A DNA stretch of 37,455 nucleotides from Nitrospinaceae bacterium (GCA_029261515.1 JAJDBE010000015.1:1-37455); one strand, 5' to 3'. Counted from the stretch's first letter, positions 23,462-32,158 are shown. Translations and numbers: made by a program. Notes: generated from the letters alone by a model not told the origin.

Positions 23462-24463
23462 TTATTTCTCTAAACTATTCAGCTTGTCCAACGTTTTTTT
23501 GACTTTGTGAGTATTGATAAACGTGGCGATATGAAACAAAGCGTCGCCCTTGTTAACGAGGGGCAACTGGGTTTTTCCAATCACGATGCCTCCGACATTC
23601 GCCCGCACCGGAACATTGTGCTTGCCGAACGGGTCGCGAATAAAGCCCAGATTTTCCTTTGCTTCTACATGCGCTCCCAGAGGTTTTCCCGAGGTCAAAA
23701 TTCCGGCGGACGGAGCCCGGACCCAGACGGTTTTCTCGGAAATGAAGGTCTCCGGCCGTGTCGGCTGGGGTTTGGAGGGCAACATGCCGATGGCCCGCAT
23801 CACGGCTTTGATTCCATTCACTCCCATTCGAATGACGTGTTCATCATGACGCAGCGCTTCGCCGCCTTCGTAAAGCAGGATCGGAATATTTTTCTTATGC
23901 GCTTCCGCACGTAGTGAGCCGTCTCTGGAATTGGCATTGATGATGACCGGCACGCCGAACTGGAACGCCAGATTCTTGGTATCCCGGTCGCCAATAAAAC
24001 CGCGGATCTGTGGCAGGTTGGTTCGATGAATCGCCCCGGTGTGCAGATCGATCCCGTGAGTGCATTTATCCAGAATCTCGACGGTGAAGAGATTTGCCAG
24101 TTGCGCGGCCATGGAACCTTTGGAAGAGCCGGGAAAGGAGCGATTGAGATCCCGGCGGTCGGGCAGGTAGCGCGAGAGCGTGTTAAACCCAAAAATATTG
24201 ACCACGGGAATCGTGATCAGGGTGCCGCACAGCTTTTTGAGTGGTTTGTAGGTGAGCAGGCGGCGGATGATTTCAATTCCGTTGATCTCGTCCCCATGAA
24301 TGGTGGATGAAATGAATAGGGTGGGGCCGGGGCTCTTGCCACGTTTCACCTCAACGGGAAGACTGACTTCGGTAAAATCGTACAACTTGGCGACGACAAG
24401 ATGAACGATTCGGTGTTCCCCAGGTGCAATGATTTGCCCTCCGATTGAAAATTCTTTCTCCAT
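23462..24463 (-). CDS. Succinylglutamate desuccinylase/aspartoacylase-family zinc hydrolase
   Basis: M14-like zinc hydrolase of the AstE/AspA family. The 333-residue protein shows the zinc site HGDE (His56, Glu59), DLNRSFPG (about 105-112) and the third ligand His141 in DLHTG. A C-terminal beta-rich domain (about 240-333) is present, as in family members. It is translated 3 nt after rimK, with its ribosome site (GAGGA) over the rimK stop codon. No arginine-catabolism (ast) genes are nearby, so classical AstE activity is unlikely. A role in trimming or recycling glutamyl or N-acyl groups in a RimK pathway is more consistent with context, as inference. Confidence 0.85.
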   Translation of the reverse strand: MEKEFSIGGQIIAPGEHRIVHLVVAKLYDFTEVSLPVEVKRGKSPGPTLFISSTIHGDEINGIEIIRRLLTYKPLKKLCGTLITIPVVNIFGFNTLSRYLPDRRDLNRSFPGSSKGSMAAQLANLFTVEILDKCTHGIDLHTGAIHRTNLPQIRGFIGDRDTKNLAFQFGVPVIINANSRDGSLRAEAHKKNIPILLYEGGEALRHDEHVIRMGVNGIKAVMRAIGMLPSKPQPTRPETFISEKTVWVRAPSAGILTSGKPLGAHVEAKENLGFIRDPFGKHNVPVRANVGGIVIGKTQLPLVNKGDALFHIATFINTHKVKKTLDKLNSLEK

Positions 24464-24466
24464 TCC

Positions 24467-25372
24467 TCAACCGTCTCCGCTGGTTCGGGTATTCCCGGGT
24501 CGCGCGTCTTTCTCAATGAACTCGATGATCTTGCTGGCCACGTCCAGCCCTGTAGCTTTTTCAATGCCTTCAAGACCGGGGGAGGAGTTGACCTCCATGA
24601 CTACGGGGCCGTGGTTGGAACGCAGGAGGTCCACCCCGGCCAGGTTCAAACCCATCGCTTTGGCGGATCGAACCGCGGTGCTGCGTTCCTCCGGGGTGAT
24701 TTTGATGACATTTGCAGTCCCTCCCCGGTGCAGGTTGGAACGGAATTCGCCTTCCTTGCCCTGCCGCTTCATGGAAGCAACCACCTTTTCACCCACAACA
24801 AAACAACGGATATCCGCGCCACCGGCTTCCTTGATGAATTCCTGAACCATGAAATTGGCTTTCAGACTTTGAAAGGCGCCGATAACGCTCTCTGCTGCTT
24901 TGTAGGTTTCCGCCAGCACCACACCCTTGCCTTGGGTTCCTTCCAGGAGTTTGACTACCAGAGGCGCGCCGTTGCAGAGCTTGATGAGTTCATCGGTACT
25001 CTTGGCGGAGTGGGCGAAACCCGAAATGGGCAATCCGATGCCCTTACGGGCCAGAATCTGCAGAGACCTCAATTTGTCACGCGAACGCGATATGGCCACC
25101 GATTCGTTCAGGGAATACGTGCCGCCCATTTCGAACTGGCGCACGATGGCGGTTCCGAAAAAAGTAATAGAAGCACCGATCCGGGGAATGATCGCGTCTA
25201 CGTTGTTTAACACTCGGTCCTTGTAATGAACCGTGGGTTTATGCGAGGTGATATTGACGTAGCATTGGAGGGGATTGACTACTTCCACTTCGTGGTTTCG
25301 ATTCTTGGCCGCTTCCACCAGCCGCTTCGTCGAGTAAAGTTTGGGCCCACGGGATAAAATTGCGATATTCAT
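24467..25372 (-). CDS. rimK: RimK-family alpha-L-glutamate ligase
   Basis: ATP-grasp ligase. E. coli RimK adds glutamates to the C terminus of ribosomal protein S6 and can make poly-alpha-glutamate. The 301-residue protein matches E. coli RimK (300) in length and layout: N-terminal preATP domain ([22 protein letters not shown]), [18 protein letters not shown], glycine-rich ATP loop [34 protein letters not shown], and the metal-binding [19 protein letters not shown]. It overlaps the rimB stop by 4 nt (ATGA) and is followed by the AstE-like gene after 3 nt, so the three are translated as a unit. The S6 target is inferred from homology. Confidence 0.95.
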   Translation of the reverse strand: MNIAILSRGPKLYSTKRLVEAAKNRNHEVEVVNPLQCYVNITSHKPTVHYKDRVLNNVDAIIPRIGASITFFGTAIVRQFEMGGTYSLNESVAISRSRDKLRSLQILARKGIGLPISGFAHSAKSTDELIKLCNGAPLVVKLLEGTQGKGVVLAETYKAAESVIGAFQSLKANFMVQEFIKEAGGADIRCFVVGEKVVASMKRQGKEGEFRSNLHRGGTANVIKITPEERSTAVRSAKAMGLNLAGVDLLRSNHGPVVMEVNSSPGLEGIEKATGLDVASKIIEFIEKDARPGNTRTSGDG

Positions 25373-25839
25373 TTTTTTGTACCTGCTTTCTTTGATTTGA
25401 GAAAAGATTTTCCAGGGTCGACGAGATAAAATTTTCTGATCGCTTCCCGACCCAGCAGCAAACGAAATCCCATCATGTCCCGATTGACTAAAGTGAGTTC
25501 AATGGTGTGCTCAATGTCCCCAATGTTCAGGGTGGTTTTAATCACCGGCCGCAGGCTGGATTCGCCATTGGAGCTTTTGACGGACCGGTGCTCCATGATC
25601 CGTGCCGACACCAAAATTTCCGGGATATTGCTCCTTTGTTTTGGATGCACCAGAAATTCGATTTTTCTGGATTTACGGTTCAATTGAGCTTCCGAAATAT
25701 GCAGGGAGGAAGTCCGGGCGCCGGTGTCGACCTTGGCTTTGATTTGATCAATTCCCAGGTCCGGGAAGGACACCCATTCCCTCCAACCGATGACGGGAAG
25801 AGGGGCGCGCTTTTTTTTAGATAACTTCTTTTTTTTCAA
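25369..25839 (-). CDS. rimB: RimB-like retropepsin-type protease (ATP-dependent zinc protease family)
   Basis: Small protein of the RimB/YhgH-type retropepsin-like family (often annotated ATP-dependent zinc protease). The 156-residue sequence has [32 protein letters not shown], where Asp of the VDTGA motif is the expected catalytic aspartate, and a second half with [11 protein letters not shown]. In Pseudomonas, rimB sits with rimK, and the product modulates S6 glutamylation. The likely start is a TTG at 25839; the N terminus is Lys-rich ([11 protein letters not shown]) and encoded by two A8 runs, which are prone to slippage or sequencing error. It is the first gene of rimB-rimK-AstE-like. 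Confidence 0.87.
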   Translation of the reverse strand: MKKKKLSKKKRAPLPVIGWREWVSFPDLGIDQIKAKVDTGARTSSLHISEAQLNRKSRKIEFLVHPKQRSNIPEILVSARIMEHRSVKSSNGESSLRPVIKTTLNIGDIEHTIELTLVNRDMMGFRLLLGREAIRKFYLVDPGKSFLKSKKAGTKK

Positions 25840-25910
25840 TAGTAAACTTGCCTGATTAATATGAAAAGGTCAAAAGCGATCTCCGAATACATGAAGTTCA
25901 CTGTAAGAAC

Positions 25911-25960
25911 GGGTGAAGTTTTAAGCTTCGCCCGCGCCAATGCCTGCGGTTCAATGGCGC
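25911..25960. other. Two adjacent hairpin-forming inverted repeats
   Basis: GGGTGAAG (25911-25918) pairs with CTTCGCCC (25926-25933) with one G-U pair. Directly next to it GCGCCA (25934-25939) pairs with TGGCGC (25955-25960). They lie in the 221-nt gap between the radical SAM stop codon and the rimB start, both on the minus strand. There is no T-tract, so I do not call a terminator. Confidence 0.4.
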
Positions 25961-26060
25961 AGGGAAATATCTTAACATACCTCCCCGTCCCGTTTTAATG
26001 CTTTAAAAGCCGTTGCAGTAGGATTGAGGCGGAGTGGAGTGGGAATGATTAAAATAGAGA

Positions 26061-27494
26061 CTATCCGAAACTGAGGCGGCTGGTGAGAATTTTTGTGCCC
26101 ATACGGACTTTGGCGGAAAAGTCCTCCCAGGATTTGACTTTGGCCATCTGCTTCATGATATAGCCGGCCTGCCGATAAAAACGCGCGTGACACTCGTCCT
26201 GAATTTTCCGCAGTTCCTCTTCGGTGAAATCCTTGTTCCAGAATTTGATTTTAAACTGCGGCGTCGGGTTTTCGGCGAAGCGCTGCCAGTAGTCTTCCGT
26301 GACAATGCCTTCTTTCAGCATCTCGAAATACAATTCGGTTTTGGGGTAGGGGGTGCAGATGGAGAACTGCGCGTAGTCGGGTTTCAGCCGTTTGGCCAGA
26401 TCGACCGTAGCCATCATTTCTTCCCGGGTTTCGTGGGGAATGCCGATCATCATATAGGCGAAGAACCCGATGCCCGCCTGCCGCGTCCATTTGCAGGCGC
26501 GTTCCACCTTTTCAGGCGTCTGGCCTTTTTGCAGGTAGGCAAGATGGCGCGGCGTCGCCGATTCGATGCCGTAATGAATGCGGTAGCATCCGGAACGCTT
26601 GAGCGCGGCCAGCAGTTCCGGCGTGACCGTGTCCACCCGCGCCGAGATTTTGTAGTTGATCTTGATACCCCGCTCGACGATCAGCTCGCAGATTTTCAGC
26701 AGGTTTTTCTTGTTGATGGTGATGGTGTCATCGACAAAAAACAGGTCGTCCACGCCCATCGCCACCAACTCCTCGATTTCCTCGACGACGTTTTCCGCCG
26801 ACCGGCAGCGGAACGTGGTTTTACGGATATCGCAGAACGAGCAAGCCGCCGGGCATCCCCGGGTCGCTTGAATGGTGAAAAACTGACGGCCTTCGCCGAT
26901 GATGTGAACGTATTTGCTGACATCCACCAGATGCCGCGCCGGGTTTGGCAAGGTGTCCAGATCGAGCAGTTCGGTTTCAGCCGGGTTGATGTGGGCCACG
27001 CCGTCCCGTTTCCAGCCCAGTCCCTTGATGGATTTTAAAGCATCGCTGTCGCCGCCTTCTTTATCGAGAGTGGTCGCCAGTTGGGTGAAAATGGGTTCGC
27101 CCTCGCCGAACACGACATAGTCGATCTCCGGCAGGTTCAGCGTTTCTTTGGGGTACATATTGACGTGCGGGCCGCCCAGGCAGATTTTGACATTGGGATT
27201 TTCCCGTTTCAGGACCCGGGCCGACTGCAGAGCATCCAGCAAATTGAAAGTCATAATGCTCATCGCCACCAGGTCCGGCTGAATTTCCTTGAATCGCGTA
27301 AGCAGGTCGGCTTCCGAGACGTTTTCCGGCGGGCAGTCGATGAAGACGGGGGTGTTGCCGCTGACTTTTTCGTAATAGGCGGCGACGTACATCAGCCCCA
27401 GTTTGGGGTAATAGCCTTTTCCGCCTTCGAGAGCCTTGGGGACGGAGGATTCCAGCGATTCGGTTTCCGGTGGCACCAAAAATAAAATTTTCAT
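26061..27494 (-). CDS. Cobalamin-binding-domain radical SAM protein (class B type)
   Basis: A 477-residue protein with an N-terminal B12-binding-like Rossmann domain (about 1-150, with LGLMYVAAYYEK, LVAMSIMTFN and VKICLGGPHVNMYP), then a radical SAM core with CPAACSFC (Cys214, Cys218, Cys221, spacing C-x3-C-x2-C). Later blocks include DDLFFVDDTITINKKN and FFAYMMIGIPHETREEM. The DxHxxG cobalamin-ligand motif is not obvious, as in many members of this group. Known relatives do methylations or cyclisations in hopanoid, bacteriochlorophyll, phosphonate and lipid pathways, but none can be chosen here. The C-terminal domain (about 390-477) has one Cys. It is a single gene; both flanking gaps contain possible control hairpins or start sites. 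Confidence 0.87.
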   Translation of the reverse strand: MKILFLVPPETESLESSVPKALEGGKGYYPKLGLMYVAAYYEKVSGNTPVFIDCPPENVSEADLLTRFKEIQPDLVAMSIMTFNLLDALQSARVLKRENPNVKICLGGPHVNMYPKETLNLPEIDYVVFGEGEPIFTQLATTLDKEGGDSDALKSIKGLGWKRDGVAHINPAETELLDLDTLPNPARHLVDVSKYVHIIGEGRQFFTIQATRGCPAACSFCDIRKTTFRCRSAENVVEEIEELVAMGVDDLFFVDDTITINKKNLLKICELIVERGIKINYKISARVDTVTPELLAALKRSGCYRIHYGIESATPRHLAYLQKGQTPEKVERACKWTRQAGIGFFAYMMIGIPHETREEMMATVDLAKRLKPDYAQFSICTPYPKTELYFEMLKEGIVTEDYWQRFAENPTPQFKIKFWNKDFTEEELRKIQDECHARFYRQAGYIMKQMAKVKSWEDFSAKVRMGTKILTSRLSFG

Positions 27495-27558
27495 GGGATT
27501 AGTCGGACTTTTCTTTTAAAATCAGGTCTTTCCTTGAACCCGATGTCTAGATGAAAGG

Positions 27559-28548
27559 ATGGGAACAGCATTGAAACCGATTGTCACCGTGACCAATATT
27601 TTCCCGGAAGTGGCTCTTAACAAACTGGCGCCGCATTGCCAATTGCGCACCAACGCAACCGAAACCCCGCCAACAGCCAAGGAGTTGCAACAATCCGCCT
27701 CCGAAAGCACAGCTTTAATCACTTACTTATCGGATAAAATCACAGCGGACATTATCGACCTGGGCCAAAATCTTAAAATAATCGCCAACTACGGCGCGGG
27801 CTTTAACAACATCGACGTGGGGCACGCGGCAAAAAAAGGCGTCTGGGTGACCAACACGCCAGGCGTCCTGCACGAAACCACAGCCGATTTGACCTGGGCG
27901 ATGATTCTGGGCATCGCCCGCGCCATCGTCCCCGGCGACCGCTACACCCGCGAAGGCAAATTCAAGGGCTGGCAGGCGAAACTGTTTTTAGGCGGCGACG
28001 TCTACGGCAAGACTCTCGGCGTCATCGGCTGCGGCGAGATCGGCAAAGCCGTGGCACGGCGGGCATTGGGGTTCAACATGCGCGTGTTGTATCACCAGAG
28101 AAGGCGCTTGACCCCGGATATGGAAAAAGAGTTAAAGGTCGAATTTGTTTCGCTGGAGTATCTCTTAAAGCAAGCGGATTTCCTCACCCTGCACGTGCCT
28201 TTGAGCGAAGAAACAAAATACATGATCGGCAAGGACCAACTGGCGATGATGAAACCCACCGCGTATCTCATCCACACCGCGCGCGGCAAAGTGGTCGACG
28301 ACCGGGCGCTGGTGGAGGCGCTGAAAGCCGGTCAACTGGCAGGAGCCGCCTTAGACGTTTATGAAAACGAACCGGAGTTGACCGAGGGCATGATTGAACT
28401 CGACAACCTGATGCTCCTGCCGCACATCGGCAGCGCCAGCACCGAGACGCGGGACCGCATGGCCCTGCTCGTGGCGGATAACGTCCTCGACGCCCTCGCC
28501 GGAAAACAACCGCGCTCGCTGGTTCCCGGTTGGGCGGGTCCGGTTTAG
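27559..28548 (+). CDS. D-2-hydroxyacid dehydrogenase (glyoxylate/hydroxypyruvate reductase-like)
   Basis: NAD(P)-dependent reductase of the D-isomer 2-hydroxyacid family. The 329-residue protein has the flavodoxin-like catalytic halves and central Rossmann domain with GVIGCGEIGKAVARRAL. Catalytic residues are visible: Arg in HTARGKVVDD, Glu in ENEPEL and His in LLPHIGSAS. The sequence ANYGAGFNNIDV is typical of glyoxylate reductases (GyaR) and hydroxypyruvate reductases. Two starts compete: ATG 27559, and TTG 27571 which would give MKPIVTVTN, closer to homologs, with AAAGGA upstream. It is divergent from the radical SAM gene and upstream of the DyP peroxidase by 52 nt, perhaps one transcript. 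Substrate is not certain. Confidence 0.88.
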   Translation: MGTALKPIVTVTNIFPEVALNKLAPHCQLRTNATETPPTAKELQQSASESTALITYLSDKITADIIDLGQNLKIIANYGAGFNNIDVGHAAKKGVWVTNTPGVLHETTADLTWAMILGIARAIVPGDRYTREGKFKGWQAKLFLGGDVYGKTLGVIGCGEIGKAVARRALGFNMRVLYHQRRRLTPDMEKELKVEFVSLEYLLKQADFLTLHVPLSEETKYMIGKDQLAMMKPTAYLIHTARGKVVDDRALVEALKAGQLAGAALDVYENEPELTEGMIELDNLMLLPHIGSASTETRDRMALLVADNVLDALAGKQPRSLVPGWAGPV

Positions 28549-28600
28549 TCGAAAAAAGTTGAAACTGAATTGAAATGGATTTTTAAGGGAGAAGAAAGTT

Positions 28601-29533
28601 ATGAGTCAGCCGCAAACGGGAGTGATCGAGGAAAACCGGACCTTTGCATTTTTCCTGGTTCTGAAATTAAAGGATGCAAAGAAGGAGGGTCGAAAGGTTG
28701 CTAAAACCTGCGCTCAATTTCCGATGATGGTGACAGAGGCCGGGGAAAAAGACCCCAAGGCGGAGATCACGGCTTCGGTCAGTTTCGGATCGGAGTTCTG
28801 GGATGCGGTTTCCCCGGCAAAGCGTCCCGCGCTCCTGCATCCGTTTGCGGCCATTCAAGGCGATAACCGGGTGGCTCCGGCAACTGGCGGGGACATTTTG
28901 TTTCACATCAGTTCTCACCGGCACGACCTTAATTTCGAGCTGGCCCGCCGCATCATGACCGAACTGGGGACCTTGGTGGACGTGCTGGACGATGTGCATG
29001 GGTTCACCTATCTGGACAGCCGCGATTTGACCGGATTCATCGACGGCTCCGCCAATCCCAAAGGGGATGCGGAACGGTCGGAGGCGGCCCTGATCGGCGG
29101 GGAGGATGCGGCATTCGCCGGTGGCAGTTACGTGCTGACGCAACGCTACATCCACGACCTGGACCAGTGGCAACGCCTTCCGGTCAAGGAGCAGGAGAAA
29201 GTTATTGGCCGGACCAAGCCGGACAGTGTCGAGCTGGGTGAAAAGGAGAAGCCGCCGACGGCGCACATCAGCCGCGTGGAAATCGAAGAAGACGGAGAGG
29301 AGTTGAAAATCGTCCGCCACAGTTACCCCTATGGCAACGCGTCCGGAGAATCCGGATTATTTTTTATCGCCTACGCCAGGGACCTGAGCATTTTTGAAAA
29401 GATGTTGAATAACATGTACGGGGTGGCGGAAGATGGTCTACACGATCATCTCATGGACTACACCCGCGCCGTGTCCGGCGCGTTTTTTTTCACCCCGTCG
29501 CTGGAGGGGTTGAAAGGGGTTGCAGAAGGTTAA
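28601..29533 (+). CDS. Dye-decolorizing (DyP-type) heme peroxidase, YfeX-like
   Basis: Heme peroxidase using H2O2 to oxidise a wide range of substrates. The 310-residue protein matches the short class P/B (YfeX-like) forms. It has the GxxDG motif GFIDG (145-149) with catalytic Asp148, the proximal heme ligand His222 in AHISRVEIEEDG, and the distal Arg239 in KIVRHSYPYGNASGESGLFFIAYA. No Tat or Sec signal is seen, so it is cytoplasmic or cargo-loaded. No encapsulin gene is adjacent, and the C terminus (SLEGLKGVAEG) is not an obvious encapsulin-targeting peptide. GGGAGAAGAAAG precedes the ATG. It is convergent with the SnoaL-like gene. Confidence 0.93.
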   Translation: MSQPQTGVIEENRTFAFFLVLKLKDAKKEGRKVAKTCAQFPMMVTEAGEKDPKAEITASVSFGSEFWDAVSPAKRPALLHPFAAIQGDNRVAPATGGDILFHISSHRHDLNFELARRIMTELGTLVDVLDDVHGFTYLDSRDLTGFIDGSANPKGDAERSEAALIGGEDAAFAGGSYVLTQRYIHDLDQWQRLPVKEQEKVIGRTKPDSVELGEKEKPPTAHISRVEIEEDGEELKIVRHSYPYGNASGESGLFFIAYARDLSIFEKMLNNMYGVAEDGLHDHLMDYTRAVSGAFFFTPSLEGLKGVAEG

Positions 29534-29556
29534 TCTGTTGTGAGAAAGGGAGAAGA

Positions 29557-29955
29557 TCAAATCTTTGTTGCGGCAACGATCACCGCTGTGTCGGCGAACT
29601 GCCGGAACTTTTTTATTTTTTGGTTTTCAATTTCGTACAGGTGAACGGCGGCGGCCTTCATTTCTTTTTGCGTTGTTTTGTGTCTGCCGACATAGGCCCC
29701 CAGGACGACCACTTGCGAGTCATCCTTTGATTCGAACATGTCTTCGATTTCAAACTTAAAATAATCCCACTCATCGTTGAATCGCTTAAATACATTATCA
29801 ACAACGGAATCAATTCCGCGATGATGCGCTCCGTTGGGGAATCCCGCATTTTGTATCCATTCCAGATCGTCCGCACAGAGCTTGCGAATCAGGTCGTAAT
29901 CTTTATTCTTAAAACTGCTATAAAGTGTTTCGATGAGTTTGATGTTGGACATCAT
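29557..29955 (-). CDS. SnoaL/NTF2-like fold protein (ketosteroid isomerase-related)
   Basis: A 132-residue single-domain protein with the cone-shaped alpha+beta NTF2-like pattern: N-terminal helices (IETLYSSFKNKDYDLIRKLCADD), then sheet segments ending in KIKKFRQFADTAVIVAATK. Such proteins bind small hydrophobic ligands or isomerise or hydrolyse them, and many have no known activity. The catalytic Asp/His set of the polyketide cyclase SnoaL cannot be assigned from sequence. Two consecutive ATGs (29955, 29952) are possible starts. The gene begins 20 nt after the ychF stop on the same strand, suggesting cotranscription with ychF. Function unknown. Confidence 0.78.
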   Translation of the reverse strand: MMSNIKLIETLYSSFKNKDYDLIRKLCADDLEWIQNAGFPNGAHHRGIDSVVDNVFKRFNDEWDYFKFEIEDMFESKDDSQVVVLGAYVGRHKTTQKEMKAAAVHLYEIENQKIKKFRQFADTAVIVAATKI

Positions 29956-29975
29956 CAGAAGTCTTCCGCACCTTT

Positions 29976-31073
29976 TTAAACATTGAACCTGAAGTGAGCG
30001 ATGTCGCCGTCCTGGAAGACGTAGTCCTTGCCTTCGATGCGCAGTTTTCCGGCTTCCTTGACCGCGTGTTCTGTTTTAAACTTTACCAGGTCATCGAAAT
30101 TGTAAATCTCGGCGCGTATGAATCCCTTTTCAAAATCGGAATGGATGACGCCCGCCGCCTGCGGCGCTTTGGAATTTTTTCGCAAGGTCCAGGCGCGGTT
30201 TTCCTTGCCTCCGACAGTGAAGAAGGTGACAAGATCGAGCAGGTTGTAACCGGCATGGATCATGCGGTCGAGTCCGGTTTCCTGGAAGCCCATTTCTTCG
30301 AGAAACGCTTTTTGCTCTTCCGGGTCTTCGATGTCCATGATCTCCTGCTCCAGCTTGCCCACCAGCACCACCACGCCTGCGCCTTCTTCCGTTGCGTGGC
30401 GTTTCACCGTGGCGACGTGTTCGTTGTCGATCTCAGAAGGATCGGCGACGTTGCAAACGTAGAGCACCGGCTTCACCGTGATGAGGTTCAACGATTTGAC
30501 CACGCGGATTTCATCTTCAGAATGCAGTTCCAGGCTACGGGCGGGTTTGCCGTCGTTCAGTAGCTTCGTCAACTGTTCGACAATGCCGAGTTCAAAGCGG
30601 GCTTCCTTGTTGCCGCTCTTGGCCAATTTTTCAATTTTCACCCGGCGGCGGTCGAGGGTTTCCATGTCGGCGATCATCAGTTCGGTGTGGATGACCTCGA
30701 TGTCGGAATGCGGGTCGATCTTATTGGCGACGTGCGGGATATTGTCGTCTTCAAAACAGCGGACGACATGCGCCACCGCATCGACTTCGCGGATGTGGCC
30801 TAAAAACTTGTTGCCCAAACCCTCTCCCTTGGAAGCGCCTTTGACGAGTCCCGCGATGTCGACAAACTGCAAGGTTGTGCGCACGGTTTTATCGGCTTTG
30901 ATCAATTGCGAGATGGTGTCGAGACGCGGGTCGGGCACCGCGACAATGCCGTTATTCGGTTCGATGGTGGTGAAGGCGTAATTGGCCGACTCCGCTCCGG
31001 CACGGGTGAGCGCGTTGAATATCGTGGATTTGCCCACATTGGGCAGGCCGACCAGGCCACAGGTGAATCCCAT
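29976..31073 (-). CDS. ychF: Redox-regulated ATPase YchF (Obg-like)
   Basis: P-loop ATPase of the Obg family that prefers ATP and associates with ribosomes; in E. coli it affects oxidative stress response. The 365-residue protein (E. coli 363) has G1 GLPNVGKST (9-17), G3 DIAGLVKGASKGEGLGNKFL, a degenerate G4 region VCNVADPSE (no NKxD, as in all YchF), and the TGS-type C-terminal domain with FFTVGGKENRAWTLR and AGVIHSDFEKGFIRAEI. The start has AGAGGAAATT immediately upstream. It is separated from the ceramidase-like gene by a 266-nt gap holding a strong hairpin. Confidence 0.97.
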   Translation of the reverse strand: MGFTCGLVGLPNVGKSTIFNALTRAGAESANYAFTTIEPNNGIVAVPDPRLDTISQLIKADKTVRTTLQFVDIAGLVKGASKGEGLGNKFLGHIREVDAVAHVVRCFEDDNIPHVANKIDPHSDIEVIHTELMIADMETLDRRRVKIEKLAKSGNKEARFELGIVEQLTKLLNDGKPARSLELHSEDEIRVVKSLNLITVKPVLYVCNVADPSEIDNEHVATVKRHATEEGAGVVVLVGKLEQEIMDIEDPEEQKAFLEEMGFQETGLDRMIHAGYNLLDLVTFFTVGGKENRAWTLRKNSKAPQAAGVIHSDFEKGFIRAEIYNFDDLVKFKTEHAVKEAGKLRIEGKDYVFQDGDIAHFRFNV

Positions 31074-31123
31074 AATTTCCTCTTAGATTAGGGGAGCCTC
31101 AAATAATTCTTTTGGCCATGAGC

Positions 31124-31144
31124 GGCTCTTATGAAATAAGAGCC
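31124..31144. other. Perfect 9-bp hairpin upstream of ychF
   Basis: GGCTCTTAT (31124-31132) is exactly complementary to ATAAGAGCC (31136-31144) with a 3-nt loop (GAA). Weaker complementary AT-rich arms flank it (AATAATT at 31102-31108, AATTATT at 31163-31169). It lies 51 nt upstream of the ychF start. There is no T-tract on either strand, so a 5'-leader or processing element is as likely as a terminator. I see nothing else in the rest of the 266-nt gap between the ceramidase-like and ychF genes. Confidence 0.5.
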
Positions 31145-31339
31145 TGCGAGTTGCCTGAAAGAAAATTATTGAACTATTAGAGGCCCATTTAAAAATTTTT
31201 TGGATATCGATTCCGGCTCAAACGAGGCGGGAGTTGATTCTCAGTCCCTTGGATCATGCAATCGGGGGGATGCGGCAAGCCCATAGTATAGCCTGTTGCG
31301 CCAAAGGAACAACTATTTTTGCGGGATAGGACCAGAGGA

Positions 31340-32110
31340 TCAAACTTTCTCCCGGGTGCGGATATAGCGCACAAGGCCCCAGGCGGCCCAGGCCATGATG
31401 AGGTGTTTTACCGAATGGCCGCTGATCGCGCCGTTCGTCATCTCGAAGACTAAAGCATCGTAATGCTCGAACACCCGCGCCACGCCATAACCGATGAGGA
31501 TTTCTATGATGGTGCGCGCTCCGGTGTATCTTGGCGGGAAAAGCAGCAGCAGGAACGGAATCACCAGAATCGGCAAAAATAACGTGAGGATGTAGAGCCG
31601 AAGATCGCCCCGGCCTGCCGATTCGGTGACGCCCCAGTAAACCACGCTGATAATGCCTGCGAACAGTAACAGCGGCAGGAGAAACAACCCGGTTTTCAGA
31701 TGCATCCGTTCCGCAATGATGGTGGAAAGAAAAGCCATGATGACAAGCGTAATGGGAAGACGGTCCCAAACCAGGCTTTCGTTCGAGGGAACCCAATGAA
31801 AATAAGCCGAGCCGGGTCCCACCAGAATGAGACCGATAAACGCAATGAGAAACGGAATGGCTTCCAGAGGATCGGCGAAGCGGTCCGGGTCTTTCCAGTA
31901 AATATTTAATTTCCACAATCCCAGGATTCCCACCACGACAAAGGGAATATTGGACACCACATCGCCAAAATTGGGAATGCCGAGCCAGGTTCTCAAGTCA
32001 ACAAAGTTTAGATACGCCTGGGGCTGGGGAATAGGCGGGAAGGAGAAAGTCAGGGCGGTTGCCGTCGCGACGATAAAAACGATAATGCCTGTTTTAGCGA
32101 AGTGTTTCAT
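31340..32110 (-). CDS. Alkaline ceramidase-like membrane hydrolase (CREST superfamily)
   Basis: A 256-residue protein with seven predicted TM helices. It carries the metal-hydrolase signature of the CREST superfamily (alkaline ceramidases, PAQR receptors, Per1): GPGSAYFHW (98-106, with Ser and His), VWDRLP (114-119, with Asp) and GHSVKH (231-236, two His). These residues form the zinc site in alkaline ceramidases. Its natural substrate in bacteria is unknown; sphingolipid or another amide-linked lipid is possible. The N-terminal helix could be a first TM or signal anchor. It lies 48 nt downstream of recJ on the same strand, so it may be cotranscribed with rnhB-recJ. Confidence 0.82.
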   Translation of the reverse strand: MKHFAKTGIIVFIVATATALTFSFPPIPQPQAYLNFVDLRTWLGIPNFGDVVSNIPFVVVGILGLWKLNIYWKDPDRFADPLEAIPFLIAFIGLILVGPGSAYFHWVPSNESLVWDRLPITLVIMAFLSTIIAERMHLKTGLFLLPLLLFAGIISVVYWGVTESAGRGDLRLYILTLFLPILVIPFLLLLFPPRYTGARTIIEILIGYGVARVFEHYDALVFEMTNGAISGHSVKHLIMAWAAWGLVRYIRTREKV

Positions 32111-32158
32111 GGGTGGCGGGCTTTGAGAAGTTGGAAACGTTGCCGCAATGGAAGCTGG

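Noticed and set aside
28601-29533. DyP peroxidase as encapsulin cargo
   Set aside because: No encapsulin shell gene nearby and no recognisable C-terminal targeting peptide.
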